Source: JBGSMF01 sp964651475
GTDB lineage: Bacteria; Chloroflexota; Anaerolineae; Fen-1058
Assembly: GCA_964651475.1 (NCBI GenBank)
Contig: CAZYXV010000073.1
Coordinates: 1 to 8,956, forward strand
Reading direction: 5' to 3'
DNA length: 8,956 nucleotides
Below, piece after piece: positions 1 through 5,356 of this stretch (positions within the stretch are counted from its first letter, which is position 1; each line of letters starts with the position of its first letter). The notes under the pieces are model-generated. The model did not search any database and was not told the origin of the DNA. It worked only from the letters and a program-made list of their open reading frames with translations. Both the position numbers and the translations under genes were made by a program.

Positions 1-10
1 TCGCACAACC

Positions 11-22
11 GGGGGCTTTTTT
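11..22 (+). terminator. Possible 3' half of an intrinsic terminator, truncated by the window edge
   Basis: A G-rich run (CGGGGGC) runs straight into six T residues at 17-22. This resembles the 3' arm and U-tract of a Rho-independent terminator belonging to a gene upstream of the window. The matching C-rich arm would have to lie mostly before position 1, so the hairpin cannot be confirmed. A chance G/T-rich run is the alternative. Confidence 0.25.
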
Positions 23-64
23 CAAGTTTGAGAAACGGAATTCTGCAACACTCTCGGATAGACT

Positions 65-454
65 ATGAAACGTATCCTGATTGTCCACAATGATCCTGAC
101 ATGGTAATCGCACTTCGCCTGCCGCTGGAATCGGCTGGCTACGAGGTGTTGGAAAGCGACACCTGCCAAGATGGGCTGCACAAGATCACCGAGACGGCTC
201 CCGACCTCATCATCCTGGATATTGCTCTGGAAACAGCGACCTGCCTCCAGGTTTCACTCGAACTTCGCAACCCAACGCCACGTTCGCGGTACGCCGCCTA
301 CCGGCACATTCCTATCCTGATGCTGGTTGCCGCGCACAATACCGCTTCACTGCGCTCCGAGCCTGAGGAAGCTTATCTACCGCTGGACGATTTCGTAGAA
401 AAGCCAATTGATCCTGACGTGCTGTTGGACAAGGTTCGCGCGTTGACGCTATGA
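65..454 (+). CDS. Single-domain response regulator receiver protein
   Basis: The 129-residue protein is essentially one CheY-like receiver domain with no DNA-binding or enzymatic output domain. Visible landmarks are the beta1 strand RILIVHND with an acidic D10, a phospho-acceptor in PDLIILD at D52, and the conserved lysine in FVEKP at K113. Two features are atypical: the first acidic pocket residue is Asn (N9), and the position that is normally Thr/Ser after beta4 is Val (V88 in PILMLVAA). A roughly ten-residue stretch (NPTPRSRYAA) makes the alpha3-beta4 region longer than usual. An in-frame TAG at 59-61 excludes an upstream start; no convincing Shine-Dalgarno is visible. The stop overlaps the start of the histidine kinase gene by ATGA, so the two are probably translated together and act as partners. 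A receiver that binds phosphoryl groups weakly, or works by protein contact, is an inference from the changed residues. Confidence 0.85.
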   Translation: MKRILIVHNDPDMVIALRLPLESAGYEVLESDTCQDGLHKITETAPDLIILDIALETATCLQVSLELRNPTPRSRYAAYRHIPILMLVAAHNTASLRSEPEEAYLPLDDFVEKPIDPDVLLDKVRALTL

Positions 455-1593
455 TGAACCTGATCCTGACCCGACTGGCAGAAAGCGCTGCGGTTACGTT
501 GGACGCAGAGGCGGCGATGGTCTGCCTCCTGGACGAAAGCGGCGCGCACCTGAGCGTGGCGGCGGTCTACGGTCTGCCCGCCGAGTGGATGGATCACGCG
601 CCGCGCGAAATCAAATCTTGCGCGATTGACCGCGAAGCATTGGCGGGCGCGCCCATCGTGGTGACGGATGCCCAGAACGACCCCCGTGCAGGCCAGACCC
701 TGCCCGAACTGGCGAACACGCACTGGCGCGCCGAGATGTGCCTTCCCTTGCTCTACGAGAACATTCCCCTCGGCACGTTACATATCTATGCGACCGCGCC
801 AGGGCGCTTTGGCGCACATGACGCGGCCAGCCTCGTGCCGTTGGCAGAGTTGGGCGCGGCCAGCATCGTCGCCGCCCGGGGCCAGGAAGAGGTAAAAAAC
901 CTGCAAACCAGGCAGGCCCAATTCGTGCGCGTCACCACTCACGAGCTGCGCACACCAATCACCGTTTCCCAATCGCTGATGCGGGCCGTGCTCAAGGGTT
1001 ACGCCGGCGCCATGACCGAGAAGCAGACCGAGGTATTCACCCGCATCAGCCGCCGGCTCGATCTCATGGAAAGCCTAGTGAACGATTTGCTGGACCTGGC
1101 GGCCGGCAAGACGCGGGGATGGGCAGAACCGGAACCAGTGGCGCTCGATGCTTCGCTCAGGCGGGTAATGTTGCTCTTGCAGCCGCGGGCCGAGGATAAA
1201 AACATCAGCCTGACGCTTCACGCCGGGCGGGAGCCGCTGATTGTCCGCGCGACTGAAGAGGGACTGGATCGCATCTTTGTCAACCTGGTAGGCAACGCCG
1301 TAAAATACACCCCGCCCGGCGGCTCTGTCGCCGTGTCGGTGCAGCCGGTGGAGGGGCAAGCCCAGGTCGAGGTAAGCGACACCGGCATCGGCATCCCGCA
1401 GGAATCGCTGCGCAATCTATTCCAGGAATTTTATCGCGCGCCCAACGCCAAAAAGATGGCCGAAGCGGGGACGGGGTTGGGACTGGCTATCGTCAAAGAC
1501 CTGGTAGAGCATTTTGGCGGTCACACCAGCGTGGACAGCGTCGAAGGGCAAGGCTCCACCTTTACGGTGACGTTTCCAAATGCAACACACTGA
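451..1593 (+). CDS. Soluble GAF-domain sensor histidine kinase
   Basis: This 380-residue protein has an N-terminal GAF-like sensor region (about residues 5-145). A dimerisation/phospho-acceptor domain follows, with the H-box VTTHELRTP (H164), and then a complete HATPase domain: N-box IFVNLVGNAVKYTP (275-288), G1 box DTGIGI (310-315), F-box FQEFYR (324-329) and G2 box GTGLGLAIV (340-348). No membrane segment or signal peptide is seen, so it should act in the cytoplasm. The start lies in ATGATG overlapping the stop of the receiver gene; either ATG could be used. GAF domains bind small molecules, haem, Fe-S clusters or chromophores, and the ligand cannot be read here. The GAF region has a few Cys residues (C25, C57, C97) but no obvious cluster motif. 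The kinase is probably the partner of the preceding receiver and sits directly upstream of the Hdr-Flx operon promoter; a regulatory link is inference. Confidence 0.92.
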   Translation: MMNLILTRLAESAAVTLDAEAAMVCLLDESGAHLSVAAVYGLPAEWMDHAPREIKSCAIDREALAGAPIVVTDAQNDPRAGQTLPELANTHWRAEMCLPLLYENIPLGTLHIYATAPGRFGAHDAASLVPLAELGAASIVAARGQEEVKNLQTRQAQFVRVTTHELRTPITVSQSLMRAVLKGYAGAMTEKQTEVFTRISRRLDLMESLVNDLLDLAAGKTRGWAEPEPVALDASLRRVMLLLQPRAEDKNISLTLHAGREPLIVRATEEGLDRIFVNLVGNAVKYTPPGGSVAVSVQPVEGQAQVEVSDTGIGIPQESLRNLFQEFYRAPNAKKMAEAGTGLGLAIVKDLVEHFGGHTSVDSVEGQGSTFTVTFPNATH

Positions 1594-1630
1594 GGGATGC
1601 GGAAGAAAATAATTATCCCGACGTCGCTGC

Positions 1631-1692
1631 GTAGGAGCGCCTTCCCTGTCTAGCCGCCAGGCGCGACTATCGCGCCCAAAGGGCGCTCCTAC
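1631..1692. repeat. Two-hairpin palindromic intergenic repeat
   Basis: Perfect 11-bp inverted arms GTAGGAGCGCC (1631-1641) and GGCGCTCCTAC (1682-1692) enclose a second perfect hairpin, GGCGCGA (1660-1666) / TCGCGCC (1670-1676), with the loop CTA. The nested layout resembles REP/MITE-like interspersed palindromes. It sits between the kinase gene and the Hdr-Flx promoter. It might also help end kinase transcription, but the nearest T-run (1710-1717) starts 18 bases after the outer stem, which is too far for a standard intrinsic terminator. Whether it is multicopy cannot be seen from one window. Confidence 0.6.
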
Positions 1693-1740
1693 AGGAATTT
1701 GGGGACAGCTTTTTTTTCTATGCCCCTGACTCTCACAACG

Positions 1741-1763
1741 GTTAGTAATTCTTTGTAACTAAC
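1741..1763. promoter_or_regulatory. Upstream dyad, possible regulator site
   Basis: GTTAGT (1741-1746) and ACTAAC (1758-1763) are perfect 6-bp inverted half-sites separated by 11 bp, centred near 1752. That is roughly 90 bp upstream of the predicted transcription start. The right half overlaps the first CTTTGTAAC direct repeat. The half-sites are short and could be chance, but position and symmetry fit an activator site. Confidence 0.3.
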
Positions 1764-1801
1764 ATCGCTGGCATAGCATATTTGGAATGGCACTTTGTAA
1801 C
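1751..1801. promoter_or_regulatory. Helically phased direct repeats CTTTGTAAC upstream of the promoter
   Basis: The nonamer CTTTGTAAC occurs at 1751-1759 and again at 1793-1801. The following bases, TA and CA, extend the match to CTTTGTAACYA. The start-to-start distance is 42 bp, about four turns of B-DNA, so both copies face the same side. The second copy abuts the -35 region. This arrangement is typical of tandem activator sites; the binding protein is unknown. Confidence 0.4.
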
Positions 1802-1803
1802 CA

Positions 1804-1833
1804 GTGACGGCGCCCCCATTCGCGTGATATAAT
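1804..1833 (+). promoter_or_regulatory. Sigma-70-type extended -10 promoter of the hdr-flx operon
   Basis: A perfect -10 hexamer TATAAT (1828-1833) is preceded by TGA (1825-1827), giving the extended -10 motif TGnTATAAT. A weaker -35, GTGACG (1804-1809, four of six matches to TTGACA), lies 18 bp upstream. Transcription would start near 1840, leaving a leader of roughly 50 nt before the start codon at 1889. The weak -35 next to paired direct repeats suggests dependence on an activator (inference). Confidence 0.72.
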
Positions 1834-1836
1834 TGT

Positions 1837-1858
1837 CCCATGTATCCCCGAACATGGG
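1837..1858. promoter_or_regulatory. Dyad spanning the predicted transcription start: operator or 5' leader hairpin
   Basis: CCCATGT (1837-1843) and ACATGGG (1852-1858) form a perfect 7-bp inverted repeat with an 8-base centre, beginning three bases after the -10 hexamer. As DNA it is placed like a repressor operator; as RNA it could fold at the very 5' end of the transcript. A second small dyad, GGTAT (1860-1864) / ATACC (1870-1874), follows it. The G-run at 1856-1861 could also pair with the loop ATCCCC, so alternative structures are possible. Confidence 0.45.
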
Positions 1859-1874
1859 GGGTATTTGTCATACC

Positions 1875-1882
1875 AAGGGAGG
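1875..1882 (+). promoter_or_regulatory. Ribosome binding site deciding the TTG start at 1889
   Basis: AAGGGAGG lies six bases before the TTG codon at 1889-1891. An in-frame TTG at 1865 lies upstream of this site and within the leader dyad, with no Shine-Dalgarno of its own, so 1889 is the better start. Confidence 0.75.
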
Positions 1883-1888
1883 CCCAAC

Positions 1889-2791
1889 TTGAGCCTGGAA
1901 GAACAAATCAGAGCCAAAGCTAAAGAACTGCTCGAAAGCAAACAAGTCCAGTGCGTCATCGGCTACGAGATGGGGACGCACAACCAGGTCCGCCCGGCAT
2001 TCATTTACACCGCCCAAGATGTCAATCGCCTGATATGGAATCAGGATTGTGTCCAAAACCTGACGCTATACCTTCACGACAAAAAGAAACCCGCCAAGCG
2101 CGGCGAGCAGCCGCCCCACGTGGCGATTATCGTCAAGCCGTGCGACAGCCGCGACATTAACGTGCTGCTGGCAGAAAGCCAGATTGCGCGAGAACGAGTC
2201 TATGTCATTGGCGTGGCGTGCGAGGGGATGGCAGACAAGGAGACAAGGAGAGCGGGAGACAAGCCTGCCCTGAGCGGAGCCGAAGGGGGGACATTGCAGG
2301 CGCGGTGTTTGCGGTGTAGTGAGCGAACGCCGGTTGTCTACGATGTATTGATCGGCGAGCCGCCGCAGGTGAACGCTGTGGATGATTTTGCCGATGTTGC
2401 CAAACTGGAAGCGATGACGCCCCAAGAGCGCGTGGCTTTTTGGCTCAAACAATACGAGCGATGTATCCGCTGTTACGCCTGCCGCCAGGTTTGCCCTGGC
2501 TGCTATTGCAACGTGTGCATGTTCGAGCGCGACGATTCCTTGTGGGTGGGCATTGCCACGGGAGTCGAGGAAAAAGAATTTTTTCACCTGGGGCGGGCAT
2601 ATCACCTGGCGGCGCGCTGCGTCGAGTGCAACGAATGTGAGCGCGTCTGCCCGATGGAACTGCCGCTCAGCCTGCTCAACCGCAAGCTGGCCAAAGAAGT
2701 GCGCGAGCTGTTCGATTTCCGCGCCGGGGCCGAGCCTGTCAAAGCGCCGCTGTTGACTATGCTGGCGGAAGGGGAGAAATCGCTGATATGA
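1889..2791 (+). CDS. 4Fe-4S dicluster electron-transfer protein (Flx/AsrA-type), first gene of the hdr-flx operon
   Basis: The 300-residue cytoplasmic Fe-S protein starts with TTG after a strong Shine-Dalgarno. The N-terminal half carries VKPCDSR (C85) and VIGVACEG (C111), a pattern shared with the AsrA/FlxBC family. The C-terminal half has two ferredoxin-type motifs, C192-xx-C195-xx-C198-xxx-C202-P and C244-xx-C247-xx-C250-xxx-C254-P, plus extra Cys at C140, C143, C205, C207 and C210 that could bind another cluster. It probably relays electrons between the FNR-like subunit and the HdrA/MvhD module. About 20 residues around 116-135 are encoded by inserted short repeats (nt 2233-2290), between C111 and C140. 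The stop overlaps the next start by ATGA. It corresponds to FlxB or FlxC of FlxABCD-HdrABC systems; I cannot say which, so no symbol is given. Confidence 0.82.
   Translation: MSLEEQIRAKAKELLESKQVQCVIGYEMGTHNQVRPAFIYTAQDVNRLIWNQDCVQNLTLYLHDKKKPAKRGEQPPHVAIIVKPCDSRDINVLLAESQIARERVYVIGVACEGMADKETRRAGDKPALSGAEGGTLQARCLRCSERTPVVYDVLIGEPPQVNAVDDFADVAKLEAMTPQERVAFWLKQYERCIRCYACRQVCPGCYCNVCMFERDDSLWVGIATGVEEKEFFHLGRAYHLAARCVECNECERVCPMELPLSLLNRKLAKEVRELFDFRAGAEPVKAPLLTMLAEGEKSLI
2233..2290. repeat. In-frame short-repeat insertion inside a coding region
   Basis: Four 8-bp units follow one another at 2233-2264: AGACAAGG, AGACAAGG, AGAGCGGG, AGACAAGC. Directly after comes a 20-bp imperfect palindrome at 2268-2287, with ends CCCT...AGGG. 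The encoded peptide, about KETRRAGDKPALSGAEGG, is low in complexity and hydrophilic, unlike the flanking conserved Fe-S protein. The same 8-bp unit family recurs at 3781-3812. The exact borders of the insertion need an alignment with relatives. Confidence 0.65.
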
Positions 2792-3807
2792 AAGTCATCA
2801 CACCAAGCGCATTAAAGATCTGGTTGGACCGCCTGGCAGGTGAAACGTTGCTCATTGCGCCGCGCGACGTTGAGGGTATTGTGCTCTATCGCCCTGTGAC
2901 AGGCAGCGCCGAAATCACTTTTGAGTACACTCGCCCCAAAATGTCGGCCAAAGAGGCCGTCTTTCCATCCACTGACCGCATAACCACCATCGAGAAACAC
3001 GACAAACAAGTGACCCTGGCCGAACCGGCAGCAGAAAAGAAGCGAGTCATCTTTGGCCTGCGCCCGTGCGACGCGCACGGCATTGCCGTCTTGGATGCGG
3101 TATTTCTTAAAGATCCCTTGGACGCAAGCTATGCCCGGCGGCGCGAAGCAACAACACTCATTGGCCTGGCGTGTCCCCAAATGTGGGAAGGCTGCTTTTG
3201 CACGAGCATGGGCGGCGCGCCTGACGATCCCAGCCACCTAGACGTGCTGCTCACCCTAATCGAGAATGAATACGCCGTCAACGCCGTGACAGAAAAAGGC
3301 CGGGCGCTACTCGCCGGGCTTGAGTTGAGAAAAGTTACGGGCGAACTGCCACAGCCAACGCTCAACCCCATAGAACCCGTGCTTGCCCCAGAGCAGTGGC
3401 CCCAGCACTTTAACGATCAATACTGGAATCTGCTGGCCGAGCGTTGCATTGGATGCCGCATTTGCGCTTACGTCTGCCCCACCTGCCGCTGCTTTGACGT
3501 GCGCGACGAGGTTGCAGCGCGGCGCACAAATTACGCCCAATACGATCGCCTGCGCTGCTGGGATAGCTGCACTGGGCCGAATTACCGCGTCACTGCCGGC
3601 GGACACAATCCGCGCCCTGCCAAGGGGCAACGCCTGCGCAACCGGTTCTTTTGCAAGTTTTACTATATGATGCAGGATTATGCCGCGACCGGTTGCGTCG
3701 GCTGCGGACGGTGTATTGAGTCTTGCCCGGTGAACATTGACATTGTAGAAATGCTGCACGACATTGGCGAGCTGGCAAAAAGACAAGGCGACAAGGCGAT
3801 AGGGTGA
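2788..3807 (+). CDS. 4Fe-4S dicluster protein, AsrA-like (Flx-type) subunit
   Basis: The 339-residue protein resembles anaerobic sulfite reductase subunit A and FlxB/FlxC-type relays. It has the family blocks VIFGLRPCDAHGIAVLDAVFL (C94) and GLACPQMWEGCFCTSMGGAPDD (C129, C136, C138), followed by two ferredoxin motifs: C220-xx-C223-xx-C226-xxx-C230-P and C303-xx-C306-xx-C309-xxx-C313-P. C233 and C235 sit just behind the first motif. It probably shuttles electrons from the FAD subunit encoded next door. The start overlaps the previous stop (ATGA), and GGGGAG at 2771-2776 is a possible, somewhat distant ribosome binding site. The last residues, KRQGDKAIG, come from an AGACAAGG-type repeat array that also supplies the TGA stop. 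With no dsr or asrC gene present, its role is in the Hdr-Flx complex rather than sulfite reduction (inference). Confidence 0.85.
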   Translation: MKVITPSALKIWLDRLAGETLLIAPRDVEGIVLYRPVTGSAEITFEYTRPKMSAKEAVFPSTDRITTIEKHDKQVTLAEPAAEKKRVIFGLRPCDAHGIAVLDAVFLKDPLDASYARRREATTLIGLACPQMWEGCFCTSMGGAPDDPSHLDVLLTLIENEYAVNAVTEKGRALLAGLELRKVTGELPQPTLNPIEPVLAPEQWPQHFNDQYWNLLAERCIGCRICAYVCPTCRCFDVRDEVAARRTNYAQYDRLRCWDSCTGPNYRVTAGGHNPRPAKGQRLRNRFFCKFYYMMQDYAATGCVGCGRCIESCPVNIDIVEMLHDIGELAKRQGDKAIG

Positions 3808-3868
3808 CAAGGAGAGATATATGCTGCAATCTCAAGTCTCCAATCTCCAATCTCCAATCTCTAATCCG
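3781..3868. repeat. Junction repeat: 8-bp GACAAGG array followed by 7-bp CAATCTC array
   Basis: The left part (3781-3812) is four 8-bp units: AGACAAGG, CGACAAGG, CGATAGGG, TGACAAGG. The right part (3827-3868) is six 7-bp units: CAATCTC, AAGTCTC, then CAATCTC three times, then TAATCCG, 42 bp in all. The purine-rich left and pyrimidine-rich right halves are roughly complementary, so the mRNA could fold back across the start codon at 3821. The array provides the stop of the upstream gene (TGA 3805-3807) and the Shine-Dalgarno AAGGAG (3809-3814). Confidence 0.75.
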
Positions 3869-4696
3869 ATGCGCCCTTATCTCGGCAAATTGATCGGGAC
3901 AAAAATGCTGGGCACAGACATCAAGCTGTTCCAAATCGAGTTGACCGAACCATCTGGCAAAGAACACTTTGCCAGTTACCGGCCTGGACAATTTGCGTTT
4001 GTGTCGGCATTAGGCGTGGGCGAAGCGCCGTTTGGTATTACGTCCATTCCCTCACAAGATCTGCTCGAATTTGGCGTGGCGAAACTGGGCAGCGTGACCG
4101 GCGCGCTCCATTCGCTCGAAATCGGCGAGACAGTCGGCGTGCGGGGGCCGCTGGGCAACTGGTTCCCGATGGATGAAATCAAGGGCAAGAATATTATCGT
4201 GCTGGGCGGCGGCATTGGCGGCGCGCCGCTGCGCCCGGTCATCAACACCATTCTGCACCATCGCAGCGACTATGGCCGCCTCACTATCTTGTGGGCGGCG
4301 CGCAATCCACAGCTTTTGGTCTTTACCGACGAATACGACGCCTGGCGCTCCGCGCCCAATACCGAGCTGCACATCACAGTAGACAAGGGCGACGAAGAAT
4401 GGACGGCCGCAGGCCGAAACGAGGGGCTGATTACGCAACTATTGGAAAAGGTATCTCCCTCGCCCGAAAATGCTGTCACCATCACCTGCGGCCCGCCGAT
4501 CATGATTCATTTCGTTTCACTCACACTCAAAAAGCTGGGCTTTGGTCTGGAGCAGATGTGGACCACGTTGGAAGCGCGCATGCACTGCGGCATCGGCAAA
4601 TGCGGGCGCTGCAACATGGGCGAAAAACTCGTCTGCGTGGACGGGCCGGTTTTTCGGCAAGATCAGGTGGCGAAATTCCTGGAAAGCTTTTTGTGA
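3821..4696 (+). CDS. flxA: FAD/NAD(P)H-binding ferredoxin reductase-like subunit with C-terminal [2Fe-2S] (FlxA/AsrB-like)
   Basis: The 291-residue protein belongs to the FNR-like group with AsrB, dihydroorotate dehydrogenase electron-transfer subunits and FlxA. It has an FAD-binding barrel with YRPGQFAFVS and the flavin-contact block APFGITS (69-75), then a dinucleotide-binding motif VLGGGIGGAPLRPVI (127-141). The TCGPP signature follows (222-226), and the C-terminal [2Fe-2S] motif has C256, C261, C264 and C272. It is the likely NAD(P)H entry point of the complex. Two starts compete. ATG 3821 has the Shine-Dalgarno AAGGAG six bases upstream and is chosen here. ATG 3869 (M17) matches where the conserved fold begins but has no ribosome binding site, and residues 3-16 are encoded entirely by the 7-bp repeat. 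The stop codon abuts the next junction repeat. The symbol follows the FlxABCD-HdrABC naming and is tentative. Confidence 0.87.
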   Translation: MLQSQVSNLQSPISNPMRPYLGKLIGTKMLGTDIKLFQIELTEPSGKEHFASYRPGQFAFVSALGVGEAPFGITSIPSQDLLEFGVAKLGSVTGALHSLEIGETVGVRGPLGNWFPMDEIKGKNIIVLGGGIGGAPLRPVINTILHHRSDYGRLTILWAARNPQLLVFTDEYDAWRSAPNTELHITVDKGDEEWTAAGRNEGLITQLLEKVSPSPENAVTITCGPPIMIHFVSLTLKKLGFGLEQMWTTLEARMHCGIGKCGRCNMGEKLVCVDGPVFRQDQVAKFLESFL

Positions 4697-4755
4697 TAGA
4701 GACAAGCGATAGAGATAGAGAACAGGCTTCTCCATCTCTATCTCACCTCTCTATC
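4695..4755. repeat. Intercistronic GATAGAGA/TCTCTATC long hairpin
   Basis: An inner stem pairs 4708-4722 with 4728-4742 (15 positions, one mismatch) around the loop CAGGC. An outer perfect 8-bp stem pairs GATAGAGA (4695-4702) with TCTCTATC (4748-4755). The purine-only and pyrimidine-only arms begin within the TGA stop of the upstream gene (4694-4696). No T-tract follows, so it is not an intrinsic terminator. The ribosome binding site for hdrC starts just outside it. Confidence 0.8.
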
Positions 4756-4760
4756 TGTGC

Positions 4761-4767
4761 AAGGAGG
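4761..4767 (+). promoter_or_regulatory. Ribosome binding site deciding the hdrC GTG start
   Basis: AAGGAGG lies four bases before GTG 4772-4774. The in-frame GTG at 4757 lies upstream of this site and has only repeat-derived sequence before it, so 4772 is preferred. Confidence 0.75.
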
Positions 4768-4771
4768 AAGT

Positions 4772-5356
4772 GTGGCAAACGAAAAGAGCGAAATCAGTTT
4801 CTACGACCAGGTCGCCGCCGTGCCGGGCGCGGAACGATTAAAACAGTGCTTGCAGTGCGGCACCTGCGGCGGCTCGTGCCCGTCGGGGCCGGATATGGAT
4901 CACACACCGCGCGAGATATTTGCAATGATTTTGGCCGGGGAACGCAAAAGGGTGCTGCAAAGCAACACCTTTTGGTTCTGTGTCTCGTGCTACTATTGCA
5001 CCGTCCGCTGCCCACAGCAAATCCCGATCACCGACATCATGTACCGCCTCAAGCACCTGGCGGTTGCAGCCAGGCAATACACCGTCGAAGCCAAAGATTG
5101 GTCCCAGACATTTGTAGGCCAGGTAGAAATGTTCGGGCGCAGCTTTGAACTGGGAATAGCGAGCCAGTATTACCTGACTCATCGCCCACTCGGCATGGTG
5201 AGCATGATGCCTATGGCGCTAGGGATGTTGACGCGCGGGCGCATGCCGCTTCTTCCGACGCGCATCAAGGGCTTGCCCCAACTGCGCGCGATTTTGAACA
5301 AGGCCAAAGAAATCGCCCGGCAGCGCGATAGTGAAACAGGAGTGACCAAAGCATGA
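4772..5356 (+). CDS. hdrC: Heterodisulfide reductase subunit C (HdrC), 4Fe-4S electron-relay protein
   Basis: This 194-residue protein has the classic HdrC layout: two [4Fe-4S] motifs in a helical ferredoxin fold, C26-xx-C29-xx-C32-xxx-C36-P and C70-xx-C73-xx-C76-xxx-C80-P. HdrC carries electrons from HdrA to the catalytic HdrB subunit. The helical C-terminal part (about 100-180) is the usual extension. The motif PSGPDMDHTPREIFAMILAGE between the clusters is typical of the family. No membrane anchor is present, so this is the soluble HdrABC type and not the membrane HdrDE type. The GTG start follows a strong Shine-Dalgarno. The stop overlaps the hdrB start by ATGA, suggesting coupled synthesis of the HdrB-HdrC pair. 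Confidence 0.93.
   Translation: MANEKSEISFYDQVAAVPGAERLKQCLQCGTCGGSCPSGPDMDHTPREIFAMILAGERKRVLQSNTFWFCVSCYYCTVRCPQQIPITDIMYRLKHLAVAARQYTVEAKDWSQTFVGQVEMFGRSFELGIASQYYLTHRPLGMVSMMPMALGMLTRGRMPLLPTRIKGLPQLRAILNKAKEIARQRDSETGVTKA

Noticed and set aside
28..62. Promoter for the response regulator gene (TTGAGA at 28-33)
   Set aside because: No acceptable -10 hexamer is found at a 16-18 bp spacing.
1701..1717. Intrinsic terminator for the kinase gene ending in the T8 run at 1710-1717
   Set aside because: No stable stem directly precedes the T-run; the nearest hairpin ends 17 bases earlier.
1865..1888. Upstream TTG start for the first operon gene
   Set aside because: It lies upstream of the strong ribosome binding site at 1875-1882; the TTG at 1889 is correctly spaced.
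2066..2605. 179-codon open frame on the minus strand
   Set aside because: It is antisense to the first Fe-S gene, which has clear cluster motifs.
3827..3868. CRISPR-like array
   Set aside because: The repeats are contiguous 7-bp units without spacers, so this is a tandem microsatellite.
4695..4755. Intrinsic terminator inside the operon
   Set aside because: The stem is AT-mixed with no T-tract, and the ribosome binding site of hdrC follows at once.
4757..4771. Upstream GTG start for hdrC
   Set aside because: It overlaps the end of the junction repeat and includes the ribosome binding site as codons; GTG 4772 fits better.
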